DNA of 64,000 nt from Phycicoccus duodecadis (GCF_002846495.1 NZ_PJNE01000001.1:1240001-1304000), one strand, 5' to 3'; shown: positions 52,178 to 60,460, counted from the first letter of the stretch. The notes: a model not told the origin generated them from the sequence alone. Numbers and translations are program-made.

Positions 52178-53131
52178 TCAAACGCCGTGCTGGGTGAGTC
52201 GCACGGCCCTGCGCTGCAGGAGGCTGACGAGGGCGATGATCGCCATGAACACGATGGACTCCGCTGCCGCGTAACCGAACCGTGAGTTCGTGAACGTCGT
52301 GTAGATGCGGGTGGACAGGATGTCGAGGGAGCCCTTCGGGGGGTTGCCGCCGAGGCCCAGGATGAGGTCGAAGGCCTTGAACGACTGGATCGTGGTGTAC
52401 GCCACGACGATCGCCGTCGCCGGCGCGATGAGGGGCCACGTGACGAAGCGGAACCGCTGCCACTGGCTCGCGCCGTCGAGGGCGGCCGACTCGTAGAGCT
52501 CCTCCGGGATCTGCTGGAGGCCGGCGACGAAGATCACCATCAGCTGGCCCGCGTGCGCCCACACCTGTGTCAGCGCGACCCAGTAGATGGCCGTCGAGGC
52601 GTTGCCGAGGAAGCTGCTCTTCAACCCGTCCAGGCCGATCCCGCCGAGCACCTGGTTGATGAGGCCGAAGTTGGGGTCGTACATGAACTTCCACACGAAG
52701 GCCACCGACACCGACGACAGGATCGCCGGCAGGAAGAACAGGGCCCGGAGGGTCGTGGACGAGCGGGAGTTGCGCTGCAGCAGCACCGCCAGGAGGAGCG
52801 AGAGGACGGTCTGGGCGATGACGACCACGAGGAGGAACTTGAGGTTGTTCGTCGCCGCGCCCAGGAAGAGGTCGTCGTTCGTCGCGATGTTCTCGAAGTT
52901 CGACGTCCCGACGTTCTGGAAGGCGGCGCTGAAGCCGTCCCAGTCGGTGATGGAGTACTGGAACGCCTGGATCGTCGGCCCGGCGAAGAACACGGCGTAG
53001 AGGACGAGCGCCGGGAGGGGGAACAGCCACAGCCCCGGGTGGGTCCGGGCGGCGGCGGATCGGCGCCGCCGCCCGGTGGGGGCCTCGCCGTCGGCGACGC
53101 GGCGGGACCTGTCCTGGAGGGTCTCGGTCAT
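52178..53131 (-). CDS. ABC sugar transporter permease (MalF type)
   Basis: 317 residues. A 30-residue polar N-terminus precedes six helices beginning LWLFPLPALVLYAVFFAGP. The EAA loop is ESAALDGASQWQRFRFVTWP. It pairs with the downstream MalG-type permease and the upstream binding protein (13 bases from its stop). Confidence 0.92.
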   Translation of the reverse strand: MTETLQDRSRRVADGEAPTGRRRRSAAARTHPGLWLFPLPALVLYAVFFAGPTIQAFQYSITDWDGFSAAFQNVGTSNFENIATNDDLFLGAATNNLKFLLVVVIAQTVLSLLLAVLLQRNSRSSTTLRALFFLPAILSSVSVAFVWKFMYDPNFGLINQVLGGIGLDGLKSSFLGNASTAIYWVALTQVWAHAGQLMVIFVAGLQQIPEELYESAALDGASQWQRFRFVTWPLIAPATAIVVAYTTIQSFKAFDLILGLGGNPPKGSLDILSTRIYTTFTNSRFGYAAAESIVFMAIIALVSLLQRRAVRLTQHGV

Positions 53132-53144
53132 CTCACTCCTCCTC

Positions 53145-54452
53145 CTACTGGCTGCGCTGCTGGTCCACCACGCGCTGGGCGTCCGCGGCCGCGGCGTCGG
53201 GCGACTTGCCGCCGACCACCGCGATGCAGGCGCCCTCGACGGCGGAGCGGATGTCGAGGTTGTTGAACTGGAAGCGAGGGGCGAGCAGGGTCTTCTTCTG
53301 CAGCCAGGGGGCCAGGGCCTTCAGGTCCGGGTTCGTGTACTCGACGCCCTTGACCGTGACGTGCTGGCTGGTGCCGTTCGCGTACTCCCCCGCGTTCGCC
53401 GGCTGGGAGAGGAACTCCAGCCACGCCAAGGCCGCGGCCTGGTGCTGGGAGTGGGTGTTCACGCCGAGGATGAAGGTGGCGTTGTAGATGCCCTCGTACT
53501 TCGCCTTGTCGGCGGAGGTCGTGATCGGGGAGATCACGTTCATCGGGAACGTCGCCCCGAGGGCGCGGATGGCCGCGATGTGGTAGCTGCCCGTGGCGAG
53601 CATCGCTGCCTTCTTCGTCGCGAAGATCTGCTGGCAGGGCTCGACCGCCGTGCCCGTCGAGTTCGGCTGGAAGTAGGGCTTGAGCTGCTGGTACTGCTTC
53701 AGCGTCGTGAGGAACCAGTCGTCGGTGCACTTGTACTCGCCGGACTCGATCTTGGCGCACATGTCGTCGCTCGGGGCGTTGTTCATGACCATCGAGTTGA
53801 AGAGCTGGCCCGCGTTGCCGGGGTCGCCCCCGGGCCAGGCGATCGGCACCAGCCCCTGGGACTTGAGCTTGTCGCAGAGGTCGAGGAAGGACTGCCAGTC
53901 CTTGGGCGGGGTGCCCCCCGTCGCCTTGCCGATGATGTCCTCGTTCGTCACGGGCATGTTGAAGACGACCTGGTACGGGAAACCGTACTGCGTGCCGTCC
54001 TGCTGACCCGCGGTGATGAGCGAGGGCTCGTACTGCTGCACCACCGCCTGCTTCGACATGTCCGAGTACACGCCGGCCTTGACCATGTCGACGAACTGCG
54101 CGCCGCGGAAGGCCGTGAAGACGTCACCGACCGAACCGCCCCGGATCCGCTGCAGGGCCGAGGACTGGTAGTCGTTCGAGGGCGAGATGTCCTGGCGCAC
54201 CGTCACGTCCGGCGTGGCCGACTGGAAGGCCGTGATGAGCTTGGCGAAGACGTCCTTGTCCTCGGCGCGCCAGTGGGCGAAGGAGATCGCCCCCGTCGGC
54301 TTCCCGGTCGCGGGGGCCGACGCGGCGCTGGTGGCCCCGGCGGTGCTCCCCGGGCCGGCGCAGGCGGTGAGGGCGGCACCGGCACCGCCGACCCCGAGGA
54401 GCTGCAGTGCGGTGCGGCGGCTGAGCGGCTGGCCGAAGGTGTTCTTGTTCAT
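53145..54452 (-). CDS. ABC sugar-binding lipoprotein
   Basis: 435 residues, family 1 solute-binding protein. The N-terminus has a twin-arginine-like SRRTALQLLG, a hydrophobic stretch and lipobox LTAC (Cys about 31), followed by a Ser/Ala/Thr linker, so it is a membrane-anchored lipoprotein possibly exported by Tat. AAGGAG precedes the ATG. It probably captures sulfoquinovose or sulfoquinovosyl glycerol, inferred from the operon only. The ATG overlaps the isomerase stop. Confidence 0.9.
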   Translation of the reverse strand: MNKNTFGQPLSRRTALQLLGVGGAGAALTACAGPGSTAGATSAASAPATGKPTGAISFAHWRAEDKDVFAKLITAFQSATPDVTVRQDISPSNDYQSSALQRIRGGSVGDVFTAFRGAQFVDMVKAGVYSDMSKQAVVQQYEPSLITAGQQDGTQYGFPYQVVFNMPVTNEDIIGKATGGTPPKDWQSFLDLCDKLKSQGLVPIAWPGGDPGNAGQLFNSMVMNNAPSDDMCAKIESGEYKCTDDWFLTTLKQYQQLKPYFQPNSTGTAVEPCQQIFATKKAAMLATGSYHIAAIRALGATFPMNVISPITTSADKAKYEGIYNATFILGVNTHSQHQAAALAWLEFLSQPANAGEYANGTSQHVTVKGVEYTNPDLKALAPWLQKKTLLAPRFQFNNLDIRSAVEGACIAVVGGKSPDAAAADAQRVVDQQRSQ

Positions 54453-55897
54453 GAGGCACTCCTTGTGGACTCTGCGGTGGCGAACTCGATGACGGGGACA
54501 CCGAGCCGGTCGGCTGCGGTGCGGAGGGCGGGTCGTACGTCGGTCCAGGCGAGGACCGTGTGGTGCGGGAAGCCGCCGGTGACGAGGGCCTGGACGAACT
54601 CCTCCGCGGAGGTGTCCAGGCGAACGGCGGCGGTGTTGCCCTGGAACCGGTTCGGCTCCGGGACCGACTCGCCCGAGGCGAGGAGGAGGCGCAGGCCACC
54701 AGCCACCGGGTCCTCGGTGAGGCGTGCCATCACGACCGGGCCGGTGCGGAGCGGGAAGTTCCCGGCGACCCCGATCTTGCGGTTGCAGTGGACGTCCTGA
54801 CGGGCGTCCGAGGGGTCGGCGGCCAGCGACGTCGCGGCCGCCCCGCAGTGCCAGAGGCGCACGAGGTTGTCGTCGGCCTCGAGGTCGACGGTGTCGACGA
54901 GGTAGGTGGTGCCGGAACCGAGCGCCTCCAGCAGCATCATCGTGACCGCCCCGTAGACGTCCCGCTCACACGCCGTGGGGGTGCCGGCGTCGGCGAGCCG
55001 CGACAGCGAGGAGCACGGGCAGACGCCGAGCGACGACGGGAACTCGGGCCAGCAGCGGATCGCCATCCCCGAGAGCCCGGAGTCCTCCCCCCAGCTCCGC
55101 ATCGCCGACGTGACGCCGGCCGACAGCGCCACCTGCGCAGGGTCGAGGGCGGCGAGGGACGGCTGGGCGGCGGTCGCGGCGCGGCGCTCGTCCTCCCGCT
55201 GCCCTTCGTCGACCGCTGCGACCCGCTGGAACATGTCCTCGACGGAGATCTCGTCGACCCCGATGCCGAAGAGCTCCTCGAGCAGGGCGGCGTCGTACCG
55301 GCTGGGGGTGAACCCGGCGGGCGCGTCGCCCACGAGACCGAGGGTGCGGCCCCGCAGGGACCCGAGGGCGCGCTCGACCGCCTCGGGGTCACCGGCCCGT
55401 TCGCCGACGACGTCGGGCAGCGAGGGCGCGGCCGGGAGCTCGCCCGCGAGCGCCCGGGCGAGGGCGTCCCGGACGGCGGGTTCGCCCGGGTCGCCGTGGA
55501 CGAGGTGAGGTACCCGGCCCGCGTGGACGACGAGGGCGTGCCCGAAGAGGTTCGCGCCGCACAGGCTGTTGAGCCAGAGCCGGTCACCGACCGGGCCGGG
55601 CTCCCGGAAGGCCCAGAGCAGGATCGGTACGTCCACCTCGGAGTAGAGGCGCAGCGCGGGGCTGGCGTCGGAGAAGCTGGCGCACACGTTGACGACCAGG
55701 TCGACGTCGTCGAAGGAGTGGCCGGCGGCCTCGTCCAGGTCCTCCGGCGTCATGACGAGTCCGGACGGGCCCGTCACCTCGGCACCCAGCGCGACGAGGA
55801 GCTCGCGTGCCTGCGCTGCTCGTTCCCTCGCGACGTCGACGGCGAAGGTGGGGCGGGCCGTGGCGACCAGCGCCACCCGGGGGCGGGGAGCGGTCAT
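54449..55897 (-). CDS. L-fucose/arabinose isomerase-family protein, probable sulfoquinovose isomerase
   Basis: 482 residues. The architecture is that of the FucI/AraA-like superfamily. Candidate metal ligands lie in IRCWPEFPSSLG, TACERDVYGAVTMMLLEALG and VDLEADDNLVRLWHCG. It differs from the E. coli sulfoquinovose isomerase YihS, which is an AGE-fold enzyme. A FucI-like isomerase (SqvD) is described for other sulfoglycolysis types, as I recall. It is placed between aldolase and transporter, overlapping both (ATGA). Conversion of sulfoquinovose to sulfofructose is inferred; L-fucose or another deoxyketose is the alternative. Confidence 0.75.
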   Translation of the reverse strand: MTAPRPRVALVATARPTFAVDVARERAAQARELLVALGAEVTGPSGLVMTPEDLDEAAGHSFDDVDLVVNVCASFSDASPALRLYSEVDVPILLWAFREPGPVGDRLWLNSLCGANLFGHALVVHAGRVPHLVHGDPGEPAVRDALARALAGELPAAPSLPDVVGERAGDPEAVERALGSLRGRTLGLVGDAPAGFTPSRYDAALLEELFGIGVDEISVEDMFQRVAAVDEGQREDERRAATAAQPSLAALDPAQVALSAGVTSAMRSWGEDSGLSGMAIRCWPEFPSSLGVCPCSSLSRLADAGTPTACERDVYGAVTMMLLEALGSGTTYLVDTVDLEADDNLVRLWHCGAAATSLAADPSDARQDVHCNRKIGVAGNFPLRTGPVVMARLTEDPVAGGLRLLLASGESVPEPNRFQGNTAAVRLDTSAEEFVQALVTGGFPHHTVLAWTDVRPALRTAADRLGVPVIEFATAESTRSAS

Positions 55898-56784
55898 CGG
55901 GACACCCCGGCGTCGACGATCTCGGCCAGCCGCTGCAGGCGGGGCACCGAGACCTGGAGGAGGTCCTCCTCGAGGTCGGCACTCCCGACGACCGAGGCCC
56001 ACACGGCACGTCCGGCGAGAAAACCCGAGGCACCGGCCTCACAGGCGAGCTCGACGGCCCGCGGGAACAGCTCGGTCGGGACCCCCGAGGAGAGGACGAC
56101 CCATGGGGAGGCCACGGCCTCGGTGATCTCGGCGCAGGCGCGGCGGATGTCCCCCGCCTCCCCCTCCCCCTTGTACGGCACCTCGGCCTTGTAGAGGTCG
56201 GCCCCCAGCGAGCCGAGCTCACGGGCCGCCTCGACGACGCACGCGTTCCAGTCCCAGGCGCGCCCGTCGCGCGGGGCCTTCGCCACCGGCTCGATGATGC
56301 TGAGGAGGCCGGCCGAGTGGCAGCGGTCGACGAACCGGCGGACCATGTCGGTGCGCGCGTCCGGGTCGCCGTCGGGACGGTGGATGACGAGGAGCTTCAT
56401 GGCGACGGCGCCCTGTGCCCGGACCTCGTCGGGGTCGACCGCCTCGTCGATCTCTACGTCGGTCACGTGCTCCCCGTTCCCGGCGATGAAGTGGTCGGCG
56501 GCCGCGATGAGCCCACACGAGGGAGCCACGGCACCCTCGGCGACGACCGCGTCGAAGGCGAACTGCTTGTCGACGAGGACGGCACTGGCGTAGGGGCTGA
56601 GGATGCGCGTGGCGAGCACCTTGAAGTGCCGCAGCTGGTCGTCGGTGACCGGGGCCGACTGGTGCTCGGCGAACATGGATCGCATCGCCTCGCGCTGGTC
56701 GACGGCGAGCATGGCGAAGCCGCCGCCGGGTCTGGTCAGCCGGGACAGGTCCGGCGGGGCGGGGGTCGGTGTCGGGTCGGACAC
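55894..56784 (-). CDS. yihT: YihT-like class I aldolase (sulfofructose-1-phosphate aldolase)
   Basis: 296 residues. The sequence follows E. coli YihT closely over its length as I recall it: GGFAMLAVDQREAMR, LSPYASAVLVD, AGNGEHVTDVEID, LLSIIEPV, GASGFLAGRAVWASVVG. The Schiff-base lysine is K199 in ADLYKAEVP. YihT cleaves 6-deoxy-6-sulfofructose-1-phosphate to DHAP and 3-sulfolactaldehyde. GTG start with AAGGAG upstream. LacD tagatose-bisphosphate aldolases are related but lack the LAVDQREAMR form. The symbol reflects homology. Confidence 0.88.
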   Translation of the reverse strand: MSDPTPTPAPPDLSRLTRPGGGFAMLAVDQREAMRSMFAEHQSAPVTDDQLRHFKVLATRILSPYASAVLVDKQFAFDAVVAEGAVAPSCGLIAAADHFIAGNGEHVTDVEIDEAVDPDEVRAQGAVAMKLLVIHRPDGDPDARTDMVRRFVDRCHSAGLLSIIEPVAKAPRDGRAWDWNACVVEAARELGSLGADLYKAEVPYKGEGEAGDIRRACAEITEAVASPWVVLSSGVPTELFPRAVELACEAGASGFLAGRAVWASVVGSADLEEDLLQVSVPRLQRLAEIVDAGVSR

Positions 56785-56807
56785 TGGGGGTCTCCTTGCG
56801 GACGGGG

Positions 56808-57728
56808 TCAGGTGAGCGGGACGGTGCCCAGGTGACGGAGCACCCGGTCGTGGGAGGGGATGGCGGAGCGACCGTCGATGCCGGTGCACGACGCCGCCGC
56901 CACCGCGTTGGCGTAGCGGAGCGCGTCCTCGAGCGGCACCCCGCGCACGTGGGCCGCGACGAGCGCTCCGTGGAAGACGTCGCCGGCCCCGAGGGTGCTC
57001 ACCACGTCGGTCGGGACGGCCGCCACGTGGACCACGTCGCCTCCTGGGTCGGCCCCGTAGGAGCCGCGCCCCCCGTCGGTCGCGACCACCCGCCGGGCGC
57101 CGAGGGCGTGCGACGCCCGGACGAGCGCCTCGGGCGGCGCATCGCCGTGGTCGCGTCGCAGCGCCGCCACCGTCGGGACGTAGAGGTCCACCCCGCGGGG
57201 GCTGAAGTCGGGGATCGGGTTGCCGGCGTCCACCGAGAGAGCCGGTCGGCCGTCCGAGCCCGGGTCGACCAGGGCCCGCACGGCCGCCCATCCCAGGTGG
57301 TCGGCGTGGACCCACTCGGCCGCCGCGATGAGGTCGGCGCCGAGGGAGGTGTCGACGGGGGGGCCGGGCCGGGCGCAGATCGCACGGGTGCCGTGGGTGC
57401 GGTCGACGACGATGACACTCGCCGCCGACCTCCGGCCGCGGGCCCGGGTGACGCCGGAGACGTCGACCCCCTCGCTCTCCAGCTCGGCGAGGATGCGCTC
57501 CCCGTCGAGGTCGTCCCCCACGGTGCCCACGAAGGCGCAGGACACACCCAGTCGCGCGGCGCTCACGGCCGCGGTCGCCGCCGGGCCCCCACCCGCGAAG
57601 GTCAGCCCCTCGGCCACGACCCGCTCGTCCGGGCCGGGGTACCCGGCGACGACGGCGATGGAGTCCATGGTGGCCGCACCGACGAACACGGTCGGGGCCT
57701 TCCCGTCACGGGCGGCGGTCTGACTCAT
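56808..57728 (-). CDS. yihV: YihV-like PfkB kinase (sulfofructose kinase)
   Basis: 306 residues, ribokinase/PfkB family. GGGPAATAAVSAARLG, FVGTVGDD followed by LAELESEGV, and STLGAGDVFHGAL (catalytic D250) match E. coli YihV closely, as recalled. YihV phosphorylates sulfofructose at C1 with ATP. AAGGAGA precedes the ATG at 57728. It is the first gene of the operon, downstream of a promoter with a palindromic operator. Other PfkB sugar kinases are possible, but the adjacent YihT homologue makes this reading strong. Confidence 0.85.
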   Translation of the reverse strand: MSQTAARDGKAPTVFVGAATMDSIAVVAGYPGPDERVVAEGLTFAGGGPAATAAVSAARLGVSCAFVGTVGDDLDGERILAELESEGVDVSGVTRARGRRSAASVIVVDRTHGTRAICARPGPPVDTSLGADLIAAAEWVHADHLGWAAVRALVDPGSDGRPALSVDAGNPIPDFSPRGVDLYVPTVAALRRDHGDAPPEALVRASHALGARRVVATDGGRGSYGADPGGDVVHVAAVPTDVVSTLGAGDVFHGALVAAHVRGVPLEDALRYANAVAAASCTGIDGRSAIPSHDRVLRHLGTVPLT

Positions 57729-57780
57729 CGCGGCTCTCCTTCGAGACTCCCCGGTCGGCGGCGACCCGGGCGATGTGGGG

Positions 57781-57828
57781 AGCCTAACAATGAATGTTGG
57801 AAAGTCAACAACTTGTGTCGAGTATTCT
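57781..57828. promoter_or_regulatory. Divergent promoter and operator of the sulfoglycolysis operon
   Basis: An AT-rich island in GC-rich DNA. Minus strand: -35 TTGACT (plus 57803-57808), 16 bases, -10 TAGGCT (57781-57786), driving the kinase operon. A palindrome TGTTG-N6-CAACA (57795-57810) overlaps that -35 and is the likely operator of the divergent DeoR protein. Plus strand: TATTCT (57823-57828) is a possible -10 for the regulator gene. Confidence 0.6.
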
Positions 57829-57852
57829 TCAGGGAGCCCAGGAGGTGGATCG

Positions 57853-58653
57853 GTGGACGAGAAGTCGATGCGCTACGTCAGCGCGCCCCGTCGACGGCGG
57901 TGGATCCTGGAGCGCCTGCGGGAGACCGGCTTCATCTCCGTGGCCAGCCTCACCCAGGACCTCGCGGTCTCCGACATGACCGTCCGGCGCGACCTGCGCA
58001 AGCTCGAGGAGCACGGCGAGGTACGCGTGGTCCACGGCGGGGTGAGCCTCCTCCACGGACCCATGCACAACCCGGCCTTCGCCGCGCGGTCCGGCCTGGA
58101 GTCGGCCGCGAAGGCGGCGATCGCCCGGGAGGCCCACGAGTTCATCGGCGCCGAGGACACGGTGGCCCTCGACGCCGGCACGACGGCCTACGCCGTGGCC
58201 CGGGCCCTCTCCTCCGACTTCGCCGGCACCGTGGTGACGCCCTCCGTGCCCGTGATCCAGCTCCTGCTCAGCCGGGGGCGCGTGCGGGTGGTGGCCCTCG
58301 GCGGCGAGCTCCTCCATGAGAGCCAGGCCTTCGCGGGGCAGATGACGGTCGACGCGGTCAAGGGGCTGCGGGTCGGCACCCTGTTCCTCGGCGCCGCCGC
58401 GGTCGACGAGCGCGGGGTCTACGTCGCCACGGACAACGAGCGACCCACGAAGCTCGCCCTCATCGACGTGGCCGACCGGGTGGTCCTGCTCGCCGACCAC
58501 TCGAAGTTCGCCACGACGGCGCCGGTCCTCCTCTGCCCGCTGGACCGGATCGACGCGCTGGTGACCGATGGTCCGCTGCCGGACGAGACCGAGGCCCTCC
58601 TGCGGCACACGTCGACCGCGGTCATCCTCGCGCGCCCGGAGCGGAGCGCCTGA
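57853..58653 (+). CDS. DeoR-family regulator of the sulfoglycolysis operon
   Basis: 266 residues from GTG 57853, with GGAGG eight bases upstream. The N-terminal helix-turn-helix RRRRWILERLRETGFISV...DMTVRRDLRKLEEHG is the DeoR signature. The C-terminal sugar-phosphate-binding domain has LDAGTTAYAVARAL and later LADHSKF. YihW, the regulator of the E. coli sulfoquinovose operon, is of the same family. It is divergent from the kinase gene and probably represses both directions until a sulfosugar intermediate binds. Confidence 0.85.
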   Translation: MDEKSMRYVSAPRRRRWILERLRETGFISVASLTQDLAVSDMTVRRDLRKLEEHGEVRVVHGGVSLLHGPMHNPAFAARSGLESAAKAAIAREAHEFIGAEDTVALDAGTTAYAVARALSSDFAGTVVTPSVPVIQLLLSRGRVRVVALGGELLHESQAFAGQMTVDAVKGLRVGTLFLGAAAVDERGVYVATDNERPTKLALIDVADRVVLLADHSKFATTAPVLLCPLDRIDALVTDGPLPDETEALLRHTSTAVILARPERSA

Positions 58654-58700
58654 GGGGACGTCCGCGCGACATCGGGCCGCTACGGTGTCCCCTGGTGCTA

Positions 58701-58720
58701 CTTTCACATTTCCGCACATA
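58701..58720. promoter_or_regulatory. Possible operator upstream of the SDR gene
   Basis: The stretch contains TTCCGCACATA, resembling TATCGCACATC in the operator in front of the second DeoR gene (60374-60384), in another AT-richer island 12 bases before the SDR start. On the minus strand it reads as two near direct repeats, atgtgcg and atgtgaa. This supports, but does not prove, shared control. Confidence 0.35.
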
Positions 58721-58731
58721 GGGAGTCGACG

Positions 58732-59502
58732 ATGACGTACACGGACCTCGACGGGCGGGTCGCGCTCGTCACGGGCGGCGCCCGCGGCCTCGGCTACTCG
58801 GTCGCGGAGGCGCTCGCGGCCCAGGGATGCCGGGTGGCCCTCCTCGACGTCCTGCCCGACGTCGCCGACTCCGCCGAGCGGCTGGCCGCCGACCACGGGG
58901 TCGGGACCACCCACGCCGTCACCGACGTCACCTCCCCGGACTCGGTCGGGACGGCCTTCGCCCACGTCACGGCGACGCTCGGGACGCCGCAGGTACTGGT
59001 CACCGCCGCGGGCATCACGGTGTGGAACGACACCGTGGACGTGAGCCCGGAGGAGTGGCGCCGGGTCATGGCCGTCAACCTCGACGGCACCTTCTTCGCG
59101 CTCCAGGCCTTCGCCCGCGGCCTCCTCGCCGCCGACCGCCCGGGGAGCGCGGTGCTCGTCGCCTCGATGTCCGGCTCCATCGTCAACCTCCCCCAGCGCC
59201 AGGCCTCCTACAGCGCCTCCAAGGCCGCGGTGTCGATGCTGGCCAAGGCCACCGCCGTCGAGTGGGCGGCCCGCGGCATCCGGGTCAACTCCGTCTCGCC
59301 CGGTTACTTCCTGTCCCAGATGACCCGGCAGTTCACCGATGCCAACCCCGACCTCGCCGCCCAGTGGGTCGGGCAGATCCCCCTGGGGCGGATGGGCGAG
59401 CCCGCCGACCTCCACGGTCTCGTGACCTTCCTCGCCTCCGACGCGTCGGCCTACCTCACCGCCCAGGACCTCGTCATCGACGGCGGGTACACCGCCGTGT
59501 GA
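58732..59502 (+). CDS. SDR-family sugar/polyol dehydrogenase
   Basis: 256 residues, classical short-chain dehydrogenase: cofactor loop TGGARGLG (about 15-22), Asp in LLDVLPD (NAD preference), catalytic Ser/Tyr/Lys in SMSG and YSASK. AGGGAG precedes the ATG. It lies between the two DeoR genes and shares a possible operator motif with the rhamnose side, so a deoxysugar or sugar-alcohol substrate is most likely. Sulfoquinovose dehydrogenases of the Entner-Doudoroff type are also SDRs, but the rest of that pathway is absent. Confidence 0.8.
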   Translation: MTYTDLDGRVALVTGGARGLGYSVAEALAAQGCRVALLDVLPDVADSAERLAADHGVGTTHAVTDVTSPDSVGTAFAHVTATLGTPQVLVTAAGITVWNDTVDVSPEEWRRVMAVNLDGTFFALQAFARGLLAADRPGSAVLVASMSGSIVNLPQRQASYSASKAAVSMLAKATAVEWAARGIRVNSVSPGYFLSQMTRQFTDANPDLAAQWVGQIPLGRMGEPADLHGLVTFLASDASAYLTAQDLVIDGGYTAV

Positions 59503-59532
59503 CCGCGGCCGGGCGGCGTCCGGCCCCCTCGG

Positions 59533-60291
59533 TCAGCGGATCTCCGGGACCAGCCCGCGGTAGGGGTCGAGCCGCTCGTCGTCGGGGTCGATCTCGGTGA
59601 CGAGGACGTCGTAGCGGGAGAGGGCGAGCGAGCGGAACCGGGACCGGGTCTGGAGCTTGCTGGCGTCGACGGCCAGCACGCAGGTGCGCGCCGCCTCGGC
59701 CATCGCCTCCTTCACGGCGACCTGCTCCAGGGTGAGCTCGCTGGTGCCGAACACCGGGTCGACGCTCATCGCGGAGAGCAGGCACAGGTCGACGCTGAAC
59801 TGCGAGATCGCCTGCACCGCCAGGGACCCGACGAGGCTCTGGTTCTGCTCCTCGCGCTCCCCGCCGGTGAGGTAGGTCCGCACCCCCTCGCGCCCGTGGA
59901 GGGCGTGGAAGGCGCCGAGCCCGTTGGTCACGACGGTGACCCGCTGGTCGGTGAGGGCCCCGGCGAGGGCGTGGACGGTCGTGGACGAGTCCAGGGCGAC
60001 GGTCGCGTCGGCGGGGACGAGGGCGAGGAGCTTCGCCGCGATCTGGCGCTTGGCCGCTGCGTGCTGGTGGCGACGCTGGTCGAAGTCGTCGCCCGCGAGG
60101 GCCACGAGGCCGCCGCGCACGCGGCGGGCGACGCCGGCGCGGACGAAGGCGTCGAAGTCCCGGCGGATGGTCATCGGATGCACCCCCCACTCCTGCGAGG
60201 CGGTGGCCAGCTCGAGAGCGCCGTCGTGGGCCAGCCGGTCGGCGAGGGCGGCCCGGCGCGCCTCGGCGTCGACGGTTCCGGTGACGGCCAC
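59533..60291 (-). CDS. DeoR-family regulator (rhamnose-type cluster)
   Basis: 252 residues. The N-terminal helix-turn-helix is ELATASQEWGVHPMTIRRDF, and the effector domain has LDSSTTVHALAGAL, TGGEREEQNQSLVG and AVDASKLQ. It is divergent from the RhaEW-type gene with a strong promoter/operator between them, and convergent with the SDR gene (30 bases). It likely controls rhamnose or related deoxysugar use; rhamnulose-1-phosphate is a reasonable inducer guess. Confidence 0.82.
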   Translation of the reverse strand: MAVTGTVDAEARRAALADRLAHDGALELATASQEWGVHPMTIRRDFDAFVRAGVARRVRGGLVALAGDDFDQRRHQHAAAKRQIAAKLLALVPADATVALDSSTTVHALAGALTDQRVTVVTNGLGAFHALHGREGVRTYLTGGEREEQNQSLVGSLAVQAISQFSVDLCLLSAMSVDPVFGTSELTLEQVAVKEAMAEAARTCVLAVDASKLQTRSRFRSLALSRYDVLVTEIDPDDERLDPYRGLVPEIR

Positions 60292-60357
60292 GATCCCTCC
60301 CTTCGTCCCGCCCGAGGGTGTTGCCGGGCGGTAGGCCCGATGCTAGCGTGGCTCTGA

Positions 60358-60386
60358 ATGATAGATCGTGCAATATCGCACATCAA
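60358..60386 (-). promoter_or_regulatory. Promoter with palindromic operator of the second DeoR gene
   Basis: Minus strand: -35 TTGATG (plus 60381-60386), exactly 17 bases, -10 TATCAT (60358-60363). The spacer contains TGTGCGATATTGCACG, an imperfect palindrome (GTGC-N6-GCAC) centred between the hexamers, ideal for autorepression. TAACAT at 60388-60393 may be the plus-strand -10 for the aldolase gene. The rest of the 169-base gap shows only the ribosome site at 60446-60455. Confidence 0.65.
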
Positions 60387-60460
60387 GTAACATTCTCAGT
60401 CGCCCTCGCCCTCGGGCGACCCCCCGGGCGGCGTGGGCATCCCACAGGAGCGGAGACCGC

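Noticed and set aside
58732..59502. SDR as a sulfoquinovose dehydrogenase of a sulfo-Entner-Doudoroff pathway
   Set aside because: No lactonase, dehydratase or KDSG-type aldolase is present, and the neighbouring kinase and aldolase are of sulfo-EMP type.
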